Shown: positions 44,971 to 54,624 of the stretch, one piece after another
How positions within the stretch are numbered: the first letter of the stretch is position 1
How the letters are laid out: every line of letters starts with the position of its first letter
Assembly (NCBI RefSeq): GCF_003075095.1
Contig: NZ_QCZF01000003.1
Coordinates: 415,707 to 479,706, forward strand
DNA: 64,000 nucleotides
Reading direction: 5' to 3'
Source of the DNA: Blastococcus litoris
Lineage (GTDB): Bacteria > Actinomycetota > Actinomycetes > Mycobacteriales > Geodermatophilaceae
Notes under the pieces: generated by a model
What the model saw: only the letters and a program-made list of their open reading frames with translations
What the model was told of the DNA's origin: nothing
Databases searched by the model: none
Position numbers and translations under genes: made by a program

Positions 44971-45440
44971 CGCGTCCACTCCCCGCTCTTGCCGCCGGAC
45001 TTCCGCAGCAGCCGGACGTCGGTGATCGACGCCCGCGGGTCGACGGCCTTGACCATGTCGATCATCGTGAGCCCGGCGACGGTCACCGAGGTGAGCGCCT
45101 CCATCTCGACACCGGTGCGGTCGGCGGTGCGTGCGGTCGCGGTGATGTCGACGCCGTCGTCGGTCACGTCGATGTCGACGGTCACGCCGTGCAGCGCGAT
45201 CGGGTGGCAGAGCGGGACGAGGTCCGGCGTCCGCTTGGCCCCGGCGATGCCGGCGATCCGCGCGACGGCGACGGCGTCGCCCTTGGGCACGCCCTTGCCG
45301 CGCAGCAGGTCGACCACCTCCGGGCTGACCAGCACGCGGCCCGCGGCGGTGGCCTCGCGCGCGGTCACCGCCTTGGCGCTGACGTCGACCATCCGGGCGG
45401 CGCCGGTCTCGTCGACGTGGGTGAGCCGCGCATCTGTCAC
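44967..45440 (-). CDS. moaC: Cyclic pyranopterin monophosphate synthase
   Basis: 157 aa. It converts the MoaA product into cyclic pyranopterin monophosphate, the first stable Moco precursor. GAARMVDVSAKAVTAREATA, the active-site LVPLCHPI with its His, and GVEMEALTSVTVAGLTMIDM are typical. The GTG start overlaps the moeA stop (GTGA), and the end overlaps the next gene. moaA, moaD and moaE are not in the window. Confidence 0.96.
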   Translation of the reverse strand: MTDARLTHVDETGAARMVDVSAKAVTAREATAAGRVLVSPEVVDLLRGKGVPKGDAVAVARIAGIAGAKRTPDLVPLCHPIALHGVTVDIDVTDDGVDITATARTADRTGVEMEALTSVTVAGLTMIDMVKAVDPRASITDVRLLRKSGGKSGEWTR

Positions 45441-46630
45441 TGGAGCGCTCCTTCGATCAGCACGACGTCCACCTCGGCGCCGGCGGGCAGTTCGGTCACG
45501 TCCTCGGGGACGACGACCAGGCAGTTGGCGCGGGCGAGGTGCGCCACCAGGTGCGACCCCGGCCCGCCCACCTGCGAGACCTGCCCGCCGTCGAAGCGGC
45601 CGCGCAGGAACTGGCGGCGTCCGGCGGGGGAGCGCAGCGGGCCGGTCAGCCGCGCGGGCACGCGCAGGCGGTCGGGGGAGGCGTAGCCCATCGCGCGGCG
45701 CAGCGCGGGCCGGACGAACACCTCGAAGGACACGAACGCGCTCACCGGGTTGCCCGGCAGCGTCACGACCGGGACCCCCTCGACGGTGCCGGCGCCCTGG
45801 GGCCCGCCCGGCTGCATCGCGACCTTGGTGAACTCCACCGTGCCGAGCTCCCGGAAGCCGTCCTTGACCACCTCGTACGCCCCGGCGCTGACGCCGCCGC
45901 TGGTGACCAGCAGGTCGGCCCCCGCCACCTCGGAGCGGACGGTGGCGAGGAACTGGCCGACGTCGTCGGGGACGAAGTGCAGCCGACGGGCCTCGCCACC
46001 CGCGTCCTCGACGGCCGCGACCAGCAGCCGGGAGTTGGACTCGTAGATCTGCCCCGGGAGGAGCGGCTGCCCGGGGGCGACCAGCTCGCTGCCCGTCGAC
46101 AGGACCAGCACCCGGGGTCTCCGGCGGACCGGCAGGTCGGTGACGCCCACCGCCGCGGCCAGGCCCAGCTGCGCGGCGCCCAGGGGGCTGCCCGCCTGCA
46201 GCGCCACGGCGCCGGCCGCGATGTCCTCGCCGGCCGCGCGCAGGTGCGCGCCGGCCGCCGGGCAGTCCCGGATCTCCACGACGTCGGTGCCGGCGTCGGT
46301 CAGCTCGACCGGGACGACGACGTCGGCGCCCGCGGGGAGCGGGGCGCCGGTCATGATCCGCTGCACGGTCCCGGCGGCCAGCGGGACGACGTCGGTGCGG
46401 CCGGCGGGGATGTCGTCGGCGACCGGCAGCGTCACCGGTACCCGCGAGACCTCGGCCCAGCGAGCGGCGTACCCGTCCATCGCGGAGTTGTCGAAGCCCG
46501 GGAGGGCCACGGCGGCGGCGACGTCCCGGGCCAGCACCCGGCCGTGGGCGTGGGCCAGCGGCACGGTCTCCTCCGGGAGGGCGTCGAGCAGCGCGTTCAC
46601 CACTGCCTGGTGTTCCTCGACTGTGCGCAC
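45437..46630 (-). CDS. moeA: Molybdopterin molybdenumtransferase
   Basis: 397 aa. It inserts molybdate into adenylylated molybdopterin. The N-terminal part has ALPGFDNSAMDGYA and IMTGAPLPAGADVVV. The MoCF domain has VLSTGSELVAPG and LVTSGGVSAGAYE, and the C-terminal barrel starts after LPGNPVSAFVSFE. The GTG start is 55 bp from the carbonic anhydrase GTG in a divergent region. A -10-like CAGGAT (46637-46642, minus strand) lies 6 nt upstream, so it may be leaderless. It heads the moeA-moaC-moaB operon. Confidence 0.95.
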   Translation of the reverse strand: MRTVEEHQAVVNALLDALPEETVPLAHAHGRVLARDVAAAVALPGFDNSAMDGYAARWAEVSRVPVTLPVADDIPAGRTDVVPLAAGTVQRIMTGAPLPAGADVVVPVELTDAGTDVVEIRDCPAAGAHLRAAGEDIAAGAVALQAGSPLGAAQLGLAAAVGVTDLPVRRRPRVLVLSTGSELVAPGQPLLPGQIYESNSRLLVAAVEDAGGEARRLHFVPDDVGQFLATVRSEVAGADLLVTSGGVSAGAYEVVKDGFRELGTVEFTKVAMQPGGPQGAGTVEGVPVVTLPGNPVSAFVSFEVFVRPALRRAMGYASPDRLRVPARLTGPLRSPAGRRQFLRGRFDGGQVSQVGGPGSHLVAHLARANCLVVVPEDVTELPAGAEVDVVLIEGALQ

Positions 46631-46673
46631 GGGGTCATCCTGGCTGATCGAGCGGGCCTCCCGCCGCGCCGGT

Positions 46674-46679
46674 TATCGT
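46674..46679 (+). promoter_or_regulatory. Putative -10 box for carbonic anhydrase, 6 nt before the start
   Basis: TATCGT is followed by six bases (CGACCG) and then GTG. There is no ribosome site, so the transcript is probably leaderless. A similar box for moeA lies on the other strand at 46637-46642. Confidence 0.55.
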
Positions 46680-46685
46680 CCGACC

Positions 46686-47171
46686 GTGGCTGAGATCGAT
46701 CGGATGCTCCAGGCGAACGAGGAGTGGGCGCAGCGCTTCCCGGGGAGCAAGGACGTGCGCCCCGCCCGCAAGGTCGCCGTCGTGGCCTGCATGGACTCCC
46801 GCATGCCGCTGTTCCCGCTGCTCGGTCTCGAGGTGGGCGACGCGCACGTGATCCGGAACGCCGGTGGCGTGATCACCGACGACACCATCCGGTCGCTGAC
46901 CATCTCCCAGCACCTGCTGGGCACCCGCGAGATCGTGCTGGTCCACCACACCGACTGCGGGCTGGAGAAGAGCGACGACGTCAGCTTCGCCGACCTCGTC
47001 GAGCAGGCCACCGGCCGCCGGCCGCCGTGGGCGCCGCGCTTCTTCACCGTCGTCGACGACGACGTCCGGGAGTCGATCCGGCTGATCCAGGAGAGCCCGT
47101 ACCTGCTCTCCCGCGAGGTGCGGGGGATGGTCTACGACGTCGAGACCGGGCGCATCCGAGAAGTGGTCTGA
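46686..47171 (+). CDS. Beta-carbonic anhydrase
   Basis: 161 aa. It hydrates CO2 to bicarbonate with a zinc ion. The zinc ligands are Cys35 and Asp37 in VACMDSRM, and His88 and Cys91 in [25 protein letters not shown] is the family block. Arg39 is the partner that frees Asp37 in the active state. It is a small form like those widespread in actinobacteria, and presumably cytosolic. An in-frame start far upstream runs antisense to moeA and is rejected. Confidence 0.93.
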   Translation: MAEIDRMLQANEEWAQRFPGSKDVRPARKVAVVACMDSRMPLFPLLGLEVGDAHVIRNAGGVITDDTIRSLTISQHLLGTREIVLVHHTDCGLEKSDDVSFADLVEQATGRRPPWAPRFFTVVDDDVRESIRLIQESPYLLSREVRGMVYDVETGRIREVV

Positions 47172-47201
47172 CCGCCGGTCGGGGCGGGGGCCGCCGACTG
47201 G

Positions 47202-47207
47202 TATCGT
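47202..47207 (+). promoter_or_regulatory. Putative -10 box for rplM-rpsI
   Basis: TATCGT, matching the str promoter -10. It lies 110 bp before rplM. The -35 region (GTCGGG, 17 bp upstream) is weak, so confidence is moderate. Confidence 0.5.
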
Positions 47208-47316
47208 GATCGGCTGGCGCGCGCAAGCCGGCTGGTGCCCGCGTGTCGTCCCGTCTCCCGTGCTCGGTGAGGCGATCCCACCAGCCATCCCGACGACGAC
47301 GGAGGACACGAGCGCC

Positions 47317-47756
47317 GTGCGCACGTACTCACCCAAGCCCGGCGAGATCGCCCGGGCCTGGCATGTCATCGACGCCACCGACGTGGTGCTCGGTCGACTC
47401 GCCAGCCAGACCGCACAGCTCCTGCGCGGCAAGCACAAGCCCCAGTACGCCCCGCACCTCGACGTCGGCGACTTCGTCGTCATCGTGAACGCGGGCAAGG
47501 TGGCCCTGACCGGCTCCAAGCGCGACGACAAGCGCGCCTACCGGCACTCCGGCCACCCGGGTGGTCTCAAGACCATCAACGTCGGCGACCAGCTGCGCAC
47601 GCACCCCGACCGCGTCATCGAGCGCGCGATCAAGGGCATGCTGCCGCACAACAGCCTGGGCCGTCAGATGCTCTCCAAGCTCAAGGTCTACGCCGGCCCG
47701 GAGCACCCCCACGCTGCGCAGCAGCCCCAGACCTTCGAGATCAAGCAGGTGGCCCA

Positions 47757-47760
<4 letters not shown>
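47317..47760 (+). CDS. rplM: 50S ribosomal protein L13
   Basis: 147 aa, the normal length. It is an early 50S assembly protein. The GTG start gives [19 protein letters not shown] and has GGAGGA 10 nt upstream. Earlier in-frame starts add unconserved residues. [20 protein letters not shown] and [19 protein letters not shown] are standard. It overlaps the rpsI start by 4 bp. Confidence 0.97.
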
Positions 47761-48176
<416 letters not shown>

Positions 48177-48187
48177 CCCGCAGTTCG

Positions 48188-49531
48188 TTGGGTCGCCTGT
48201 TCGGGACCGACGGCGTCCGGGGTCTGGCCAACGCCGACCTCACGCCGGAGCTGTCCCTCTCGGTGGCACGTGCTGCCGCCGGAGTGCTCGCCGACCGCGA
48301 CGGGACCTCGCGTCCCGTCGCGGTCGTCGGGCGTGACCCCCGCGCCAGCGGGGAGATGCTCGAGGCCGCGGTGGTGGCCGGCCTGACCAGCGCCGGCGCC
48401 GAGGTGCTGCTGGCCGGCGTGGTGCCCACGCCCGCCCTGGCCCACCTCACCGCCGAGACGGGCGCCGACCTCGGCGTCATGATCTCGGCCAGCCACAACC
48501 CGATGCCCGACAACGGCATCAAGCTGTTCAGTCGCGGCGGGCACAAGCTGCCCGACGCCCTCGAGGCGGCCATCGAGCGCACCGTCGTCAGCGGCTCCTC
48601 CGACGGGCACCGCCCCAGCGGCGCGGCCATCGGCCGGGTCAAGCCGCTGCCCGACGCCGCCGAGCGCTACGCCCGGCACGTCCTCTCCACCGTCGACCAG
48701 CCGCTCGACGGGCTGCGCGTCGTCGTCGACTGCGCCCACGGCGCCGCGGCCGGCACGGCACCGGACGTCTACCGCCGCGCGGGCGCCACGGTGCACGCGA
48801 TCGGCGACGCACCGGACGGCTGGAACATCAACGACGGCATCGGCTCCACCCACCTCGGGCCGCTCATCGAGGCGGTCCGGGCGCAGGGTGCCGACATCGG
48901 CATCGCCCACGACGGCGACGCGGACCGCTGCCTCGCCGTGACCGCCGAGGGCGAGGTCGTCGACGGCGACGCGATCCTCGCCGTCTGCGCGCTGGCCCTC
49001 CACGAGCGCGGCGCACTCACGGGCGACACCGTCGTCGCGACGGTGATGAGCAACCTCGGCTTCCACCACACCATGCGCGACGCCGGGATCGCGGTGCAGA
49101 CCACCGCGGTCGGCGACCGCTACGTGCTGGAGGCCCTGCGCGCCGGCGGGTTCAGCCTGGGCGGTGAGCAGAGCGGCCACCTGGTGTTCCTCGACCACGC
49201 GACCACCGGCGACGGGCTGCTCACCGGCCTCGCCCTCCTCTCCCGGATGCGGGCCACCGGCAACTCGCTCGCCGAGCTGGCGTCCGTCGTGCAGCGGCTG
49301 CCGCAGATCCTGGTCAACGTCCCGGTCACCGACCGGCTCGCGGTGGCCGAGAGCGACGCGGTCGCCGAGGCCGTGAACGCGGTCGAGGAGGAGCTGGGGG
49401 AGTCCGGGCGCGTGCTGCTGCGTCCTTCGGGCACCGAGCAGCTCGTGCGCGTGATGGTCGAGGCGCCCACCCAGGAGCAGGCCGACGAGGTCGCCCACCG
49501 GCTGGCGGAGGTCGTCGCCGCCGTCGGGTAG
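48188..49531 (+). CDS. glmM: Phosphoglucosamine mutase
   Basis: 447 aa. It converts glucosamine-6-phosphate to glucosamine-1-phosphate for peptidoglycan precursors. The active-site phosphoserine is Ser102 in ISASHNP. The Mg loop is DGDADRC, the sugar loop is in [10 protein letters not shown] and the phosphate loop is [12 protein letters not shown]. The TTG start gives [14 protein letters not shown], the family start, without which FGTDGVRG would be lost. It acts directly after GlmS, encoded 124 bp downstream. Confidence 0.97.
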   Translation: MGRLFGTDGVRGLANADLTPELSLSVARAAAGVLADRDGTSRPVAVVGRDPRASGEMLEAAVVAGLTSAGAEVLLAGVVPTPALAHLTAETGADLGVMISASHNPMPDNGIKLFSRGGHKLPDALEAAIERTVVSGSSDGHRPSGAAIGRVKPLPDAAERYARHVLSTVDQPLDGLRVVVDCAHGAAAGTAPDVYRRAGATVHAIGDAPDGWNINDGIGSTHLGPLIEAVRAQGADIGIAHDGDADRCLAVTAEGEVVDGDAILAVCALALHERGALTGDTVVATVMSNLGFHHTMRDAGIAVQTTAVGDRYVLEALRAGGFSLGGEQSGHLVFLDHATTGDGLLTGLALLSRMRATGNSLAELASVVQRLPQILVNVPVTDRLAVAESDAVAEAVNAVEEELGESGRVLLRPSGTEQLVRVMVEAPTQEQADEVAHRLAEVVAAVG

Positions 49532-49642
49532 TTCCCTCCCGCGAGGAGTGACGAGAGGGCTCAGCGTTACCCGCGTGGCACGTGGCCGCGGTGTCGTGCG
49601 GAGCACGACGGTGTCGTGGACGGACTGGTCCGCCACCGCCGG

Positions 49643-49648
49643 TACCCT
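49643..49648 (+). promoter_or_regulatory. Putative -10 box for glmS, 7 nt before the ATG
   Basis: TACCCT lies 7 nt before the glmS ATG. There is no Shine-Dalgarno in between. A -35-like TGGACG (49617-49622) is 20 bp upstream, slightly long. The transcript is probably leaderless. Confidence 0.55.
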
Positions 49649-49655
49649 GGCACCA

Positions 49656-51518
49656 ATGTGCGGCATTGTGGGGTACGTCGGTCCGCAGGACGCCCGGGAC
49701 GTCGTCCTGGAGGGTCTGCGGCGGCTCGAGTACCGGGGATACGACTCCGCCGGTATCGCGGTCGTCGCTGACGGCGCGCTGAGCGCGGCCAAGAAGGCCG
49801 GCAAGCTGGCCAACCTGGAGAAGGTCCTGGCCGAGCACCCGCTGCCGGCGGCCACCGTCGCCATCGGGCACACGCGGTGGGCGACGCACGGCGGGCCGAC
49901 CGACCGCAACGCCCATCCGCACCTGTCCGCCGACGGGTCGGTCGCGGTGATCCACAACGGCATCATCGAGAACTTCGCCGTCCTGCGCGCCGAGCTCGAG
50001 AGCGCCGGCGTCGAGTTCGAGTCCGAGACCGACACCGAGGTCGCGGCCCACCTCCTCGCGGCCGCCTACGCCGACACCCCGGAGGGCGAGGGGCGACTGG
50101 CCGAGGCCATGCGGACGGTCTGCCGCCGCCTGGAGGGCGCCTTCACCCTCGTGGCCTCCGCCGTCAGCGAGCCGGACACGCTCGTCGCCTCCCGTCGCAG
50201 CAGCCCGCTGGTCGTCGGCGTCGGCGACGGCGAGTACTTCCTCGGCTCCGACGTCGCCGCCTTCATCGGCCACACGCGCAACGCCCTCGAGCTCGGGCAG
50301 GACCAGGTCGTCGAGATCGACCGAACCCGCGGGGTCACCGTCACCGACTTCGCCGGGCAGCCCGTCGAGCCCACGGCCTACACGGTCGACTGGGACGCCG
50401 CCGCCGCCGAGAAGGGCGGCTACGACTGGTTCATGCTCAAGGAGATCGCCGAGCAGCCGCAGGCCGTCGCCGACACCCTCCTGGGCCGGATCGGCGAGAA
50501 GGGCGACCTCATGCTCGACGAGGTGCGCCTCTCCGACCAGGAGCTCCGTGACATCGACAAGATCTTCGTCGTCTCCTGCGGCACCTCGTACCACGCCGGG
50601 CTGATCGCCAAGTACGCCATCGAGCACTGGACCCGCATCCCGGTCGAGGTCGAGGTCGCCAGCGAGTTCCGCTACCGCGACCCCGTGCTCGACCGCTCCA
50701 CGCTGGTCATCGTCATCAGCCAGTCCGGCGAGACGATGGACACCCTCATGGCGCTGCGCCACGCCAAGGAGCAGAAGGCGCGCGTCCTGGCCATCTGCAA
50801 CGCCAACGGTTCGACCATCCCGCGCGAGTCCGACGCGGTGCTCTACACGCACGCCGGGCCCGAGATCGCGGTCGCCTCGACCAAGGCGTTCCTCAGCCAG
50901 ATCGTCGCCTGCTACCTGGTCGGCCTCTTCCTCGCCCAGGTGCGCGGGATGAAGTACGAGGACGAGGTCGCCGCGATCGTCGACGACCTGCGTCGCCTCC
51001 CCGAGGCCGTCGCGCAGGTGCTCACCGGCATGGACGAGGTGCGGGCGCTGGGGCGCTCGCTGGCCGACGCCGGCACGATCCTCTTCCTCGGCCGGCACGT
51101 CGGGTTCCCGGTCGCGCTGGAGGGGGCGCTCAAGCTCAAGGAGCTGGCCTACATCCACGCCGAGGGCTTCGCCGCCGGCGAGCTCAAGCACGGCCCGATC
51201 GCCGTGATCGACCAGGGCACCCCGGTCATCGTGATCGTGCCCTCGCCGCGCAGCCGCGAGTCGGTGCACGGCAAGGTCGTCTCCAACATCCAGGAGGTCC
51301 GCGCCCGCGGTGCCCGCACGATCGTGATCGCGGAGGAGGGCGACGAGGACGTCGTCCCGTTCGCCGACCACGTCATCCGCGTGCCCCGGACGCCGACGCT
51401 GCTGGCCCCTGTCGTCACGACCGTGCCGCTGCAGGTGCTGGCCTGCGAGATCGCCGACACCCGCGGCTACGACGTCGACCAGCCCCGCAACCTGGCCAAG
51501 TCCGTCACCGTCGAATAG
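49656..51518 (+). CDS. glmS: Glutamine-fructose-6-phosphate aminotransferase (isomerizing)
   Basis: 620 aa. It makes glucosamine-6-phosphate from fructose-6-phosphate and glutamine. The catalytic Cys is residue 2 (MCGIVGYVG), exposed when Met is removed, so the ATG at 49656 is fixed. The glutaminase domain has GHTRWATHGGPTDRNAHPH. Two SIS domains follow (SCGTSYHAGLIAKY and SQSGETMDTLMALRHAKEQ), and the end KSVTVE is standard. A glmS ribozyme, as in Bacillus, is not present: no leader exists. Confidence 0.97.
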   Translation: MCGIVGYVGPQDARDVVLEGLRRLEYRGYDSAGIAVVADGALSAAKKAGKLANLEKVLAEHPLPAATVAIGHTRWATHGGPTDRNAHPHLSADGSVAVIHNGIIENFAVLRAELESAGVEFESETDTEVAAHLLAAAYADTPEGEGRLAEAMRTVCRRLEGAFTLVASAVSEPDTLVASRRSSPLVVGVGDGEYFLGSDVAAFIGHTRNALELGQDQVVEIDRTRGVTVTDFAGQPVEPTAYTVDWDAAAAEKGGYDWFMLKEIAEQPQAVADTLLGRIGEKGDLMLDEVRLSDQELRDIDKIFVVSCGTSYHAGLIAKYAIEHWTRIPVEVEVASEFRYRDPVLDRSTLVIVISQSGETMDTLMALRHAKEQKARVLAICNANGSTIPRESDAVLYTHAGPEIAVASTKAFLSQIVACYLVGLFLAQVRGMKYEDEVAAIVDDLRRLPEAVAQVLTGMDEVRALGRSLADAGTILFLGRHVGFPVALEGALKLKELAYIHAEGFAAGELKHGPIAVIDQGTPVIVIVPSPRSRESVHGKVVSNIQEVRARGARTIVIAEEGDEDVVPFADHVIRVPRTPTLLAPVVTTVPLQVLACEIADTRGYDVDQPRNLAKSVTVE

Positions 51519-51524
51519 CAACCC

Positions 51525-51604
51525 CGATGATCAGGTCTCCTGATCATCGAGGGTCCTGGCTCACGGTCGGTGGTGAGCCAGGACCCGGTGTGGTGAGCCA
51601 GGAC
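51525..51604 (+). repeat. Composite palindromic repeat, copy 2
   Basis: Same design and orientation as 15467-15549: palindrome CGATGATCAGG-TCT-CCTGATCATCG (51525-51549), inverted repeat GGGTCCTGGCTCAC (51551-51564) with GTGAGCCAGGACCC (51573-51586), then the direct repeat GGTGAGCCAGGAC (51592-51604). It lies just after the glmS stop and 25 bp before acpS, so it can also act as the glmS terminator. Confidence 0.8.
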
Positions 51605-51629
51605 GACGGGCACGCGGCAGACTGACCCG

Positions 51630-52022
51630 GTGATCATCGGGGTCGGGATCGACGTGGTGCCGGTCGAACGCTTCGCGGAGTCGCTCACGCGCACGCCCGG
51701 GTTGCGCGACCGGCTGTTCACCGCGGCCGAGCAGCTGACGCCGTCCGGGAACCCCCGGACCGGTGAGTCGCTGGCCGCCCGGTTCGCGGCCAAGGAGGCC
51801 CTCGCCAAGGCCCTCGGCGCCCCGGGCGACCTGCACTGGCACGACGCCGAGGTGACCGTCGGGGAGCACGGGCGCCCACACCTGGAGGTCCGCGGCTCGG
51901 TCGCCGGCCGCGCGGCGCAGCTCGGCGTCGCCTCCTGGCACGTCTCCCTGAGCCACGACGGCGGGATCGCGTCCGCCGTGGTCGTCGCCGAGGGCTTCCC
52001 CCGCGCCGGGGAGCCCGCGTGA
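51630..52022 (+). CDS. acpS: Holo-[acyl-carrier-protein] synthase
   Basis: 130 aa. It moves 4'-phosphopantetheine from CoA to acyl-carrier proteins. [20 protein letters not shown] has the Mg-binding Asp. [13 protein letters not shown] holds the second metal ligand Glu. [20 protein letters not shown] is the closing block. The GTG start has no clear ribosome site; CAGACT 6 nt upstream could be a -10 box. It overlaps the next gene by 4 bp. The acpS-nnr-alr order is common in actinobacteria. Confidence 0.93.
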   Translation: MIIGVGIDVVPVERFAESLTRTPGLRDRLFTAAEQLTPSGNPRTGESLAARFAAKEALAKALGAPGDLHWHDAEVTVGEHGRPHLEVRGSVAGRAAQLGVASWHVSLSHDGGIASAVVVAEGFPRAGEPA

Positions 52023-53485
52023 TCGGGCTCCACACCGCCGCCGAGGTCAGGGCCGCCGAGGAGCCGCTGCTCGCCGCCACCCCGCCGGGCACGCTCATGC
52101 AACGCGCCGCCACCGGCCTGGCCGCCGTCTGCCTGCGGCTGCTCGGCACCGCGTACGGCCGCCGGGTGGCCCTGCTCGTGGGCACCGGGAACAACGGCGG
52201 TGACGCGCTGTTCGCCGGCGCGCGCCTGGCCGGCCGGGGCGTCCGGGTGACCGCCGTGCTGCTCGACCCCGACCGCGTGCACGACTCCGGCCTGGCCGCG
52301 CTGCGGCGGGCCGGCGGCCGGGTCCTCGCCGCGGGGGCGCCGGGCGTGGAGCGGGCGGTCACCCGCGCCGACCTGGTGCTCGACGGGATGCTCGGGATCG
52401 GCGGGTCCGGCGGTCTCCGGCCGGCCGCCGCGGAGCTCGCGGCCATGGCCGGGGCGGGCGCCGGGCTCACCGTCGCCGTCGACGTGCCCAGCGGGGTCGA
52501 CGCCTCCACCGGTGCCGTCGACGGCGCGGCCTTCCCCGCCGTGCACACCGTGACCTTCGGTGCCGTGAAGCTCGGCCTGGTCGTGGGGGAGGGCCGGGCG
52601 TTCGCCGGCCAGGTGCACCTGGTCGACATCGGTCTGGAGCTCCCGGCGGCGACGGCGCACCAGCTCGCCGACGCCGACGTCGCCGCCCGGCTCTCGCCGC
52701 CGTCGGCCGGCGACGACAAGTACTCGCAGGGCGTCGTCGGTGTCGTCGCGGGGTCGGCCACGTACCCGGGTGCGGGGGTCCTGTGCACGGGGGCTGCCCT
52801 GCGCACCCGGCCCGGCCTGGTCCGCTACGCCGGCACTGCGGCCGACGGCGTGCGCGCGGCCTGGCCGGAGGCGATCGTCACCGACGGCCGGCCCGGTGAC
52901 GCCGGCCGCGTCCAGGCGTGGGTGGTCGGCCCCGGGATGGGCACGGACGACGCCGCGCGCAGCGTGCTGGCGGAGGTGCTGGCCACCGACCTCCCCGCGG
53001 TCGTCGACGCCGACGCCCTGACGATGTGCGCCGCCCAGCCGGAGCTGGTGCGCGGGCGCACGGCGCCCACGCTGCTGACCCCGCACGACCGCGAGTTCGC
53101 CCGGTTCGGGGAGGACGTCGGCACCGACCGGGTGGGAGCGGCGCGCCGGCTGGCCGGCGATCTCGGCTGCACGGTGCTGCTCAAGGGAGAGGCGACCGTG
53201 GTGGCCGACGCCGACGGGACCGCCTTCGTCAACGGCACCGGGACGCCGTGGCTGGCCACCGCCGGCACCGGGGACGTGCTCTCCGGCATCGCCGGCGCCG
53301 TCCTCGCCACCGGGCTGCCCGCCGTGGAGACCGGTGCGGTCGCCGCCCACCTGCACGGCCGCACGGGGCAGCTGGCGGCACGGAACGGGCCGCTGCTCGC
53401 CGGCGACCTGGTCCGCCGCCTCCCGGAGGCCATCGGCCGGGTGCGCGGGCCCGCGCCGTCCGGCCTGGGAGACTCGGGCGCGTGA
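52019..53485 (+). CDS. Bifunctional NAD(P)H-hydrate epimerase / ADP-dependent hydratase
   Basis: 488 aa. It repairs hydrated NAD(P)H. The N-terminal YjeF-type epimerase domain (about 1-205) has [18 protein letters not shown] and [12 protein letters not shown] with the active-site Asp. The C-terminal ribokinase-like dehydratase (about 220-480) has [22 protein letters not shown], and the nucleotide loop [17 protein letters not shown] near 412-428. GTGA overlaps couple it to acpS and alr. Confidence 0.94.
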   Translation: MIGLHTAAEVRAAEEPLLAATPPGTLMQRAATGLAAVCLRLLGTAYGRRVALLVGTGNNGGDALFAGARLAGRGVRVTAVLLDPDRVHDSGLAALRRAGGRVLAAGAPGVERAVTRADLVLDGMLGIGGSGGLRPAAAELAAMAGAGAGLTVAVDVPSGVDASTGAVDGAAFPAVHTVTFGAVKLGLVVGEGRAFAGQVHLVDIGLELPAATAHQLADADVAARLSPPSAGDDKYSQGVVGVVAGSATYPGAGVLCTGAALRTRPGLVRYAGTAADGVRAAWPEAIVTDGRPGDAGRVQAWVVGPGMGTDDAARSVLAEVLATDLPAVVDADALTMCAAQPELVRGRTAPTLLTPHDREFARFGEDVGTDRVGAARRLAGDLGCTVLLKGEATVVADADGTAFVNGTGTPWLATAGTGDVLSGIAGAVLATGLPAVETGAVAAHLHGRTGQLAARNGPLLAGDLVRRLPEAIGRVRGPAPSGLGDSGA

Positions 53486-54624
53486 CGAACCCAGCCCCCC
53501 GCGCCGAGGTCGTCGTCGACCTGGACGCGATCGCCGCCAACACGGCGCTGCTCCGCGACCGGGTCGACCGGCCGCTGATGGCCGTCGTCAAGGCCGACGG
53601 CTACGGCCACGGCCTCGTGCCCGCCGCCCGCGCCGTCCTGGCCGGCGGTGCGGACTGCCTGGGGGTGACGGTCCTCGACGAGGCCCTCGTCCTGCGTGCC
53701 GCCGGCGTGACCGCGCCGGTGCTCTCCTGGCTGCACAACCCCGGGACCGACTACGCGCCGGCGCTGCAGCAGGACGTGCAGGTCTCGGCCAACGCCGTCT
53801 GGGGCCTGGAGGAGATCGTCACCGCGGCGCGCGCCACCGGCCGCACCGCGCAGCTGCACCTGTTCGTCGACACCGGGCTCTCCCGCGAGGGGGCCACCAT
53901 CGCGGACTGGCCGGCGCTGGTCGAGGCCGCCGCCCGGGCCCAGGCCGAGGGTCACGTGTCGGTCGTCGGCCTGTGGAGCCACATGGCCTACGCCGACGCT
54001 CCCACCCACCCGACCATCGGGGCGCAGGTCCGGGTGTTCGACGAGGCGGTCGCGCTGGCGCGGTCCGCCGGGCTCACCGACGCCCGCCTGCACCTGGCCA
54101 ACTCGGCGGCCACCGTGGCGCTGCCGGAGACCTGGTACGACATGGTGCGGCCGGGCATCGCGCTGTACGGGCTCGACCCGCTCTGCGGATCCGATCCCCA
54201 CGCGCACGGGCTGCGCCCGGCGATGACGGTCCAGGCGGGCGTGATGCTGACCAAGCGGGTCCCCGCCGGAGTCGGCGTCTCCTACGGCCACACGTACCTG
54301 ACCCGGGCCGAGACGACGCTGGCGCTGGTCCCGGTGGGGTACGCCGACGGCGTCCCGCGGGCCGCGGGCAACACCGCTCCGGTGCTCGCGGCCGGCGCGC
54401 AGCGGCGCATCGCCGGCCGGGTGTGCATGGACCAGTTCGTGCTCGACGTCGGCGACGACGCGATCGCGGCCGGGGACCAGGTCGTCCTCTGGGGGCCGGG
54501 CGACGACGGCGAGCCGACCGCCCAGCAGTGGGCCACCGCCCTCGACACGATCCACTACGAGCTGGTCACCCGCGTCGGCGGACGGTTCGCCCGCCGCTAC
54601 GTCGGTTCGGCCGGGGCGGTCTGA
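53482..54624 (+). CDS. alr: Alanine racemase
   Basis: 380 aa. It makes D-Ala for peptidoglycan with PLP. Lys37 in MAVVKADGYGHG is the PLP lysine. The second catalytic Tyr lies in VSYGHTYLT, and GYADGVPR and GRVCMDQFVLDVG follow. The GTG start overlaps the previous stop by 4 bp. The site of D-cycloserine action looks normal. The stop shares its A with the next ATG. Confidence 0.96.
   Translation: MTNPAPRAEVVVDLDAIAANTALLRDRVDRPLMAVVKADGYGHGLVPAARAVLAGGADCLGVTVLDEALVLRAAGVTAPVLSWLHNPGTDYAPALQQDVQVSANAVWGLEEIVTAARATGRTAQLHLFVDTGLSREGATIADWPALVEAAARAQAEGHVSVVGLWSHMAYADAPTHPTIGAQVRVFDEAVALARSAGLTDARLHLANSAATVALPETWYDMVRPGIALYGLDPLCGSDPHAHGLRPAMTVQAGVMLTKRVPAGVGVSYGHTYLTRAETTLALVPVGYADGVPRAAGNTAPVLAAGAQRRIAGRVCMDQFVLDVGDDAIAAGDQVVLWGPGDDGEPTAQQWATALDTIHYELVTRVGGRFARRYVGSAGAV

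Noticed and set aside
49532..49655. glmS ribozyme or other leader riboswitch before glmS
   Set aside because: The -10 box lies 7 nt before the ATG, so no leader RNA exists to fold.
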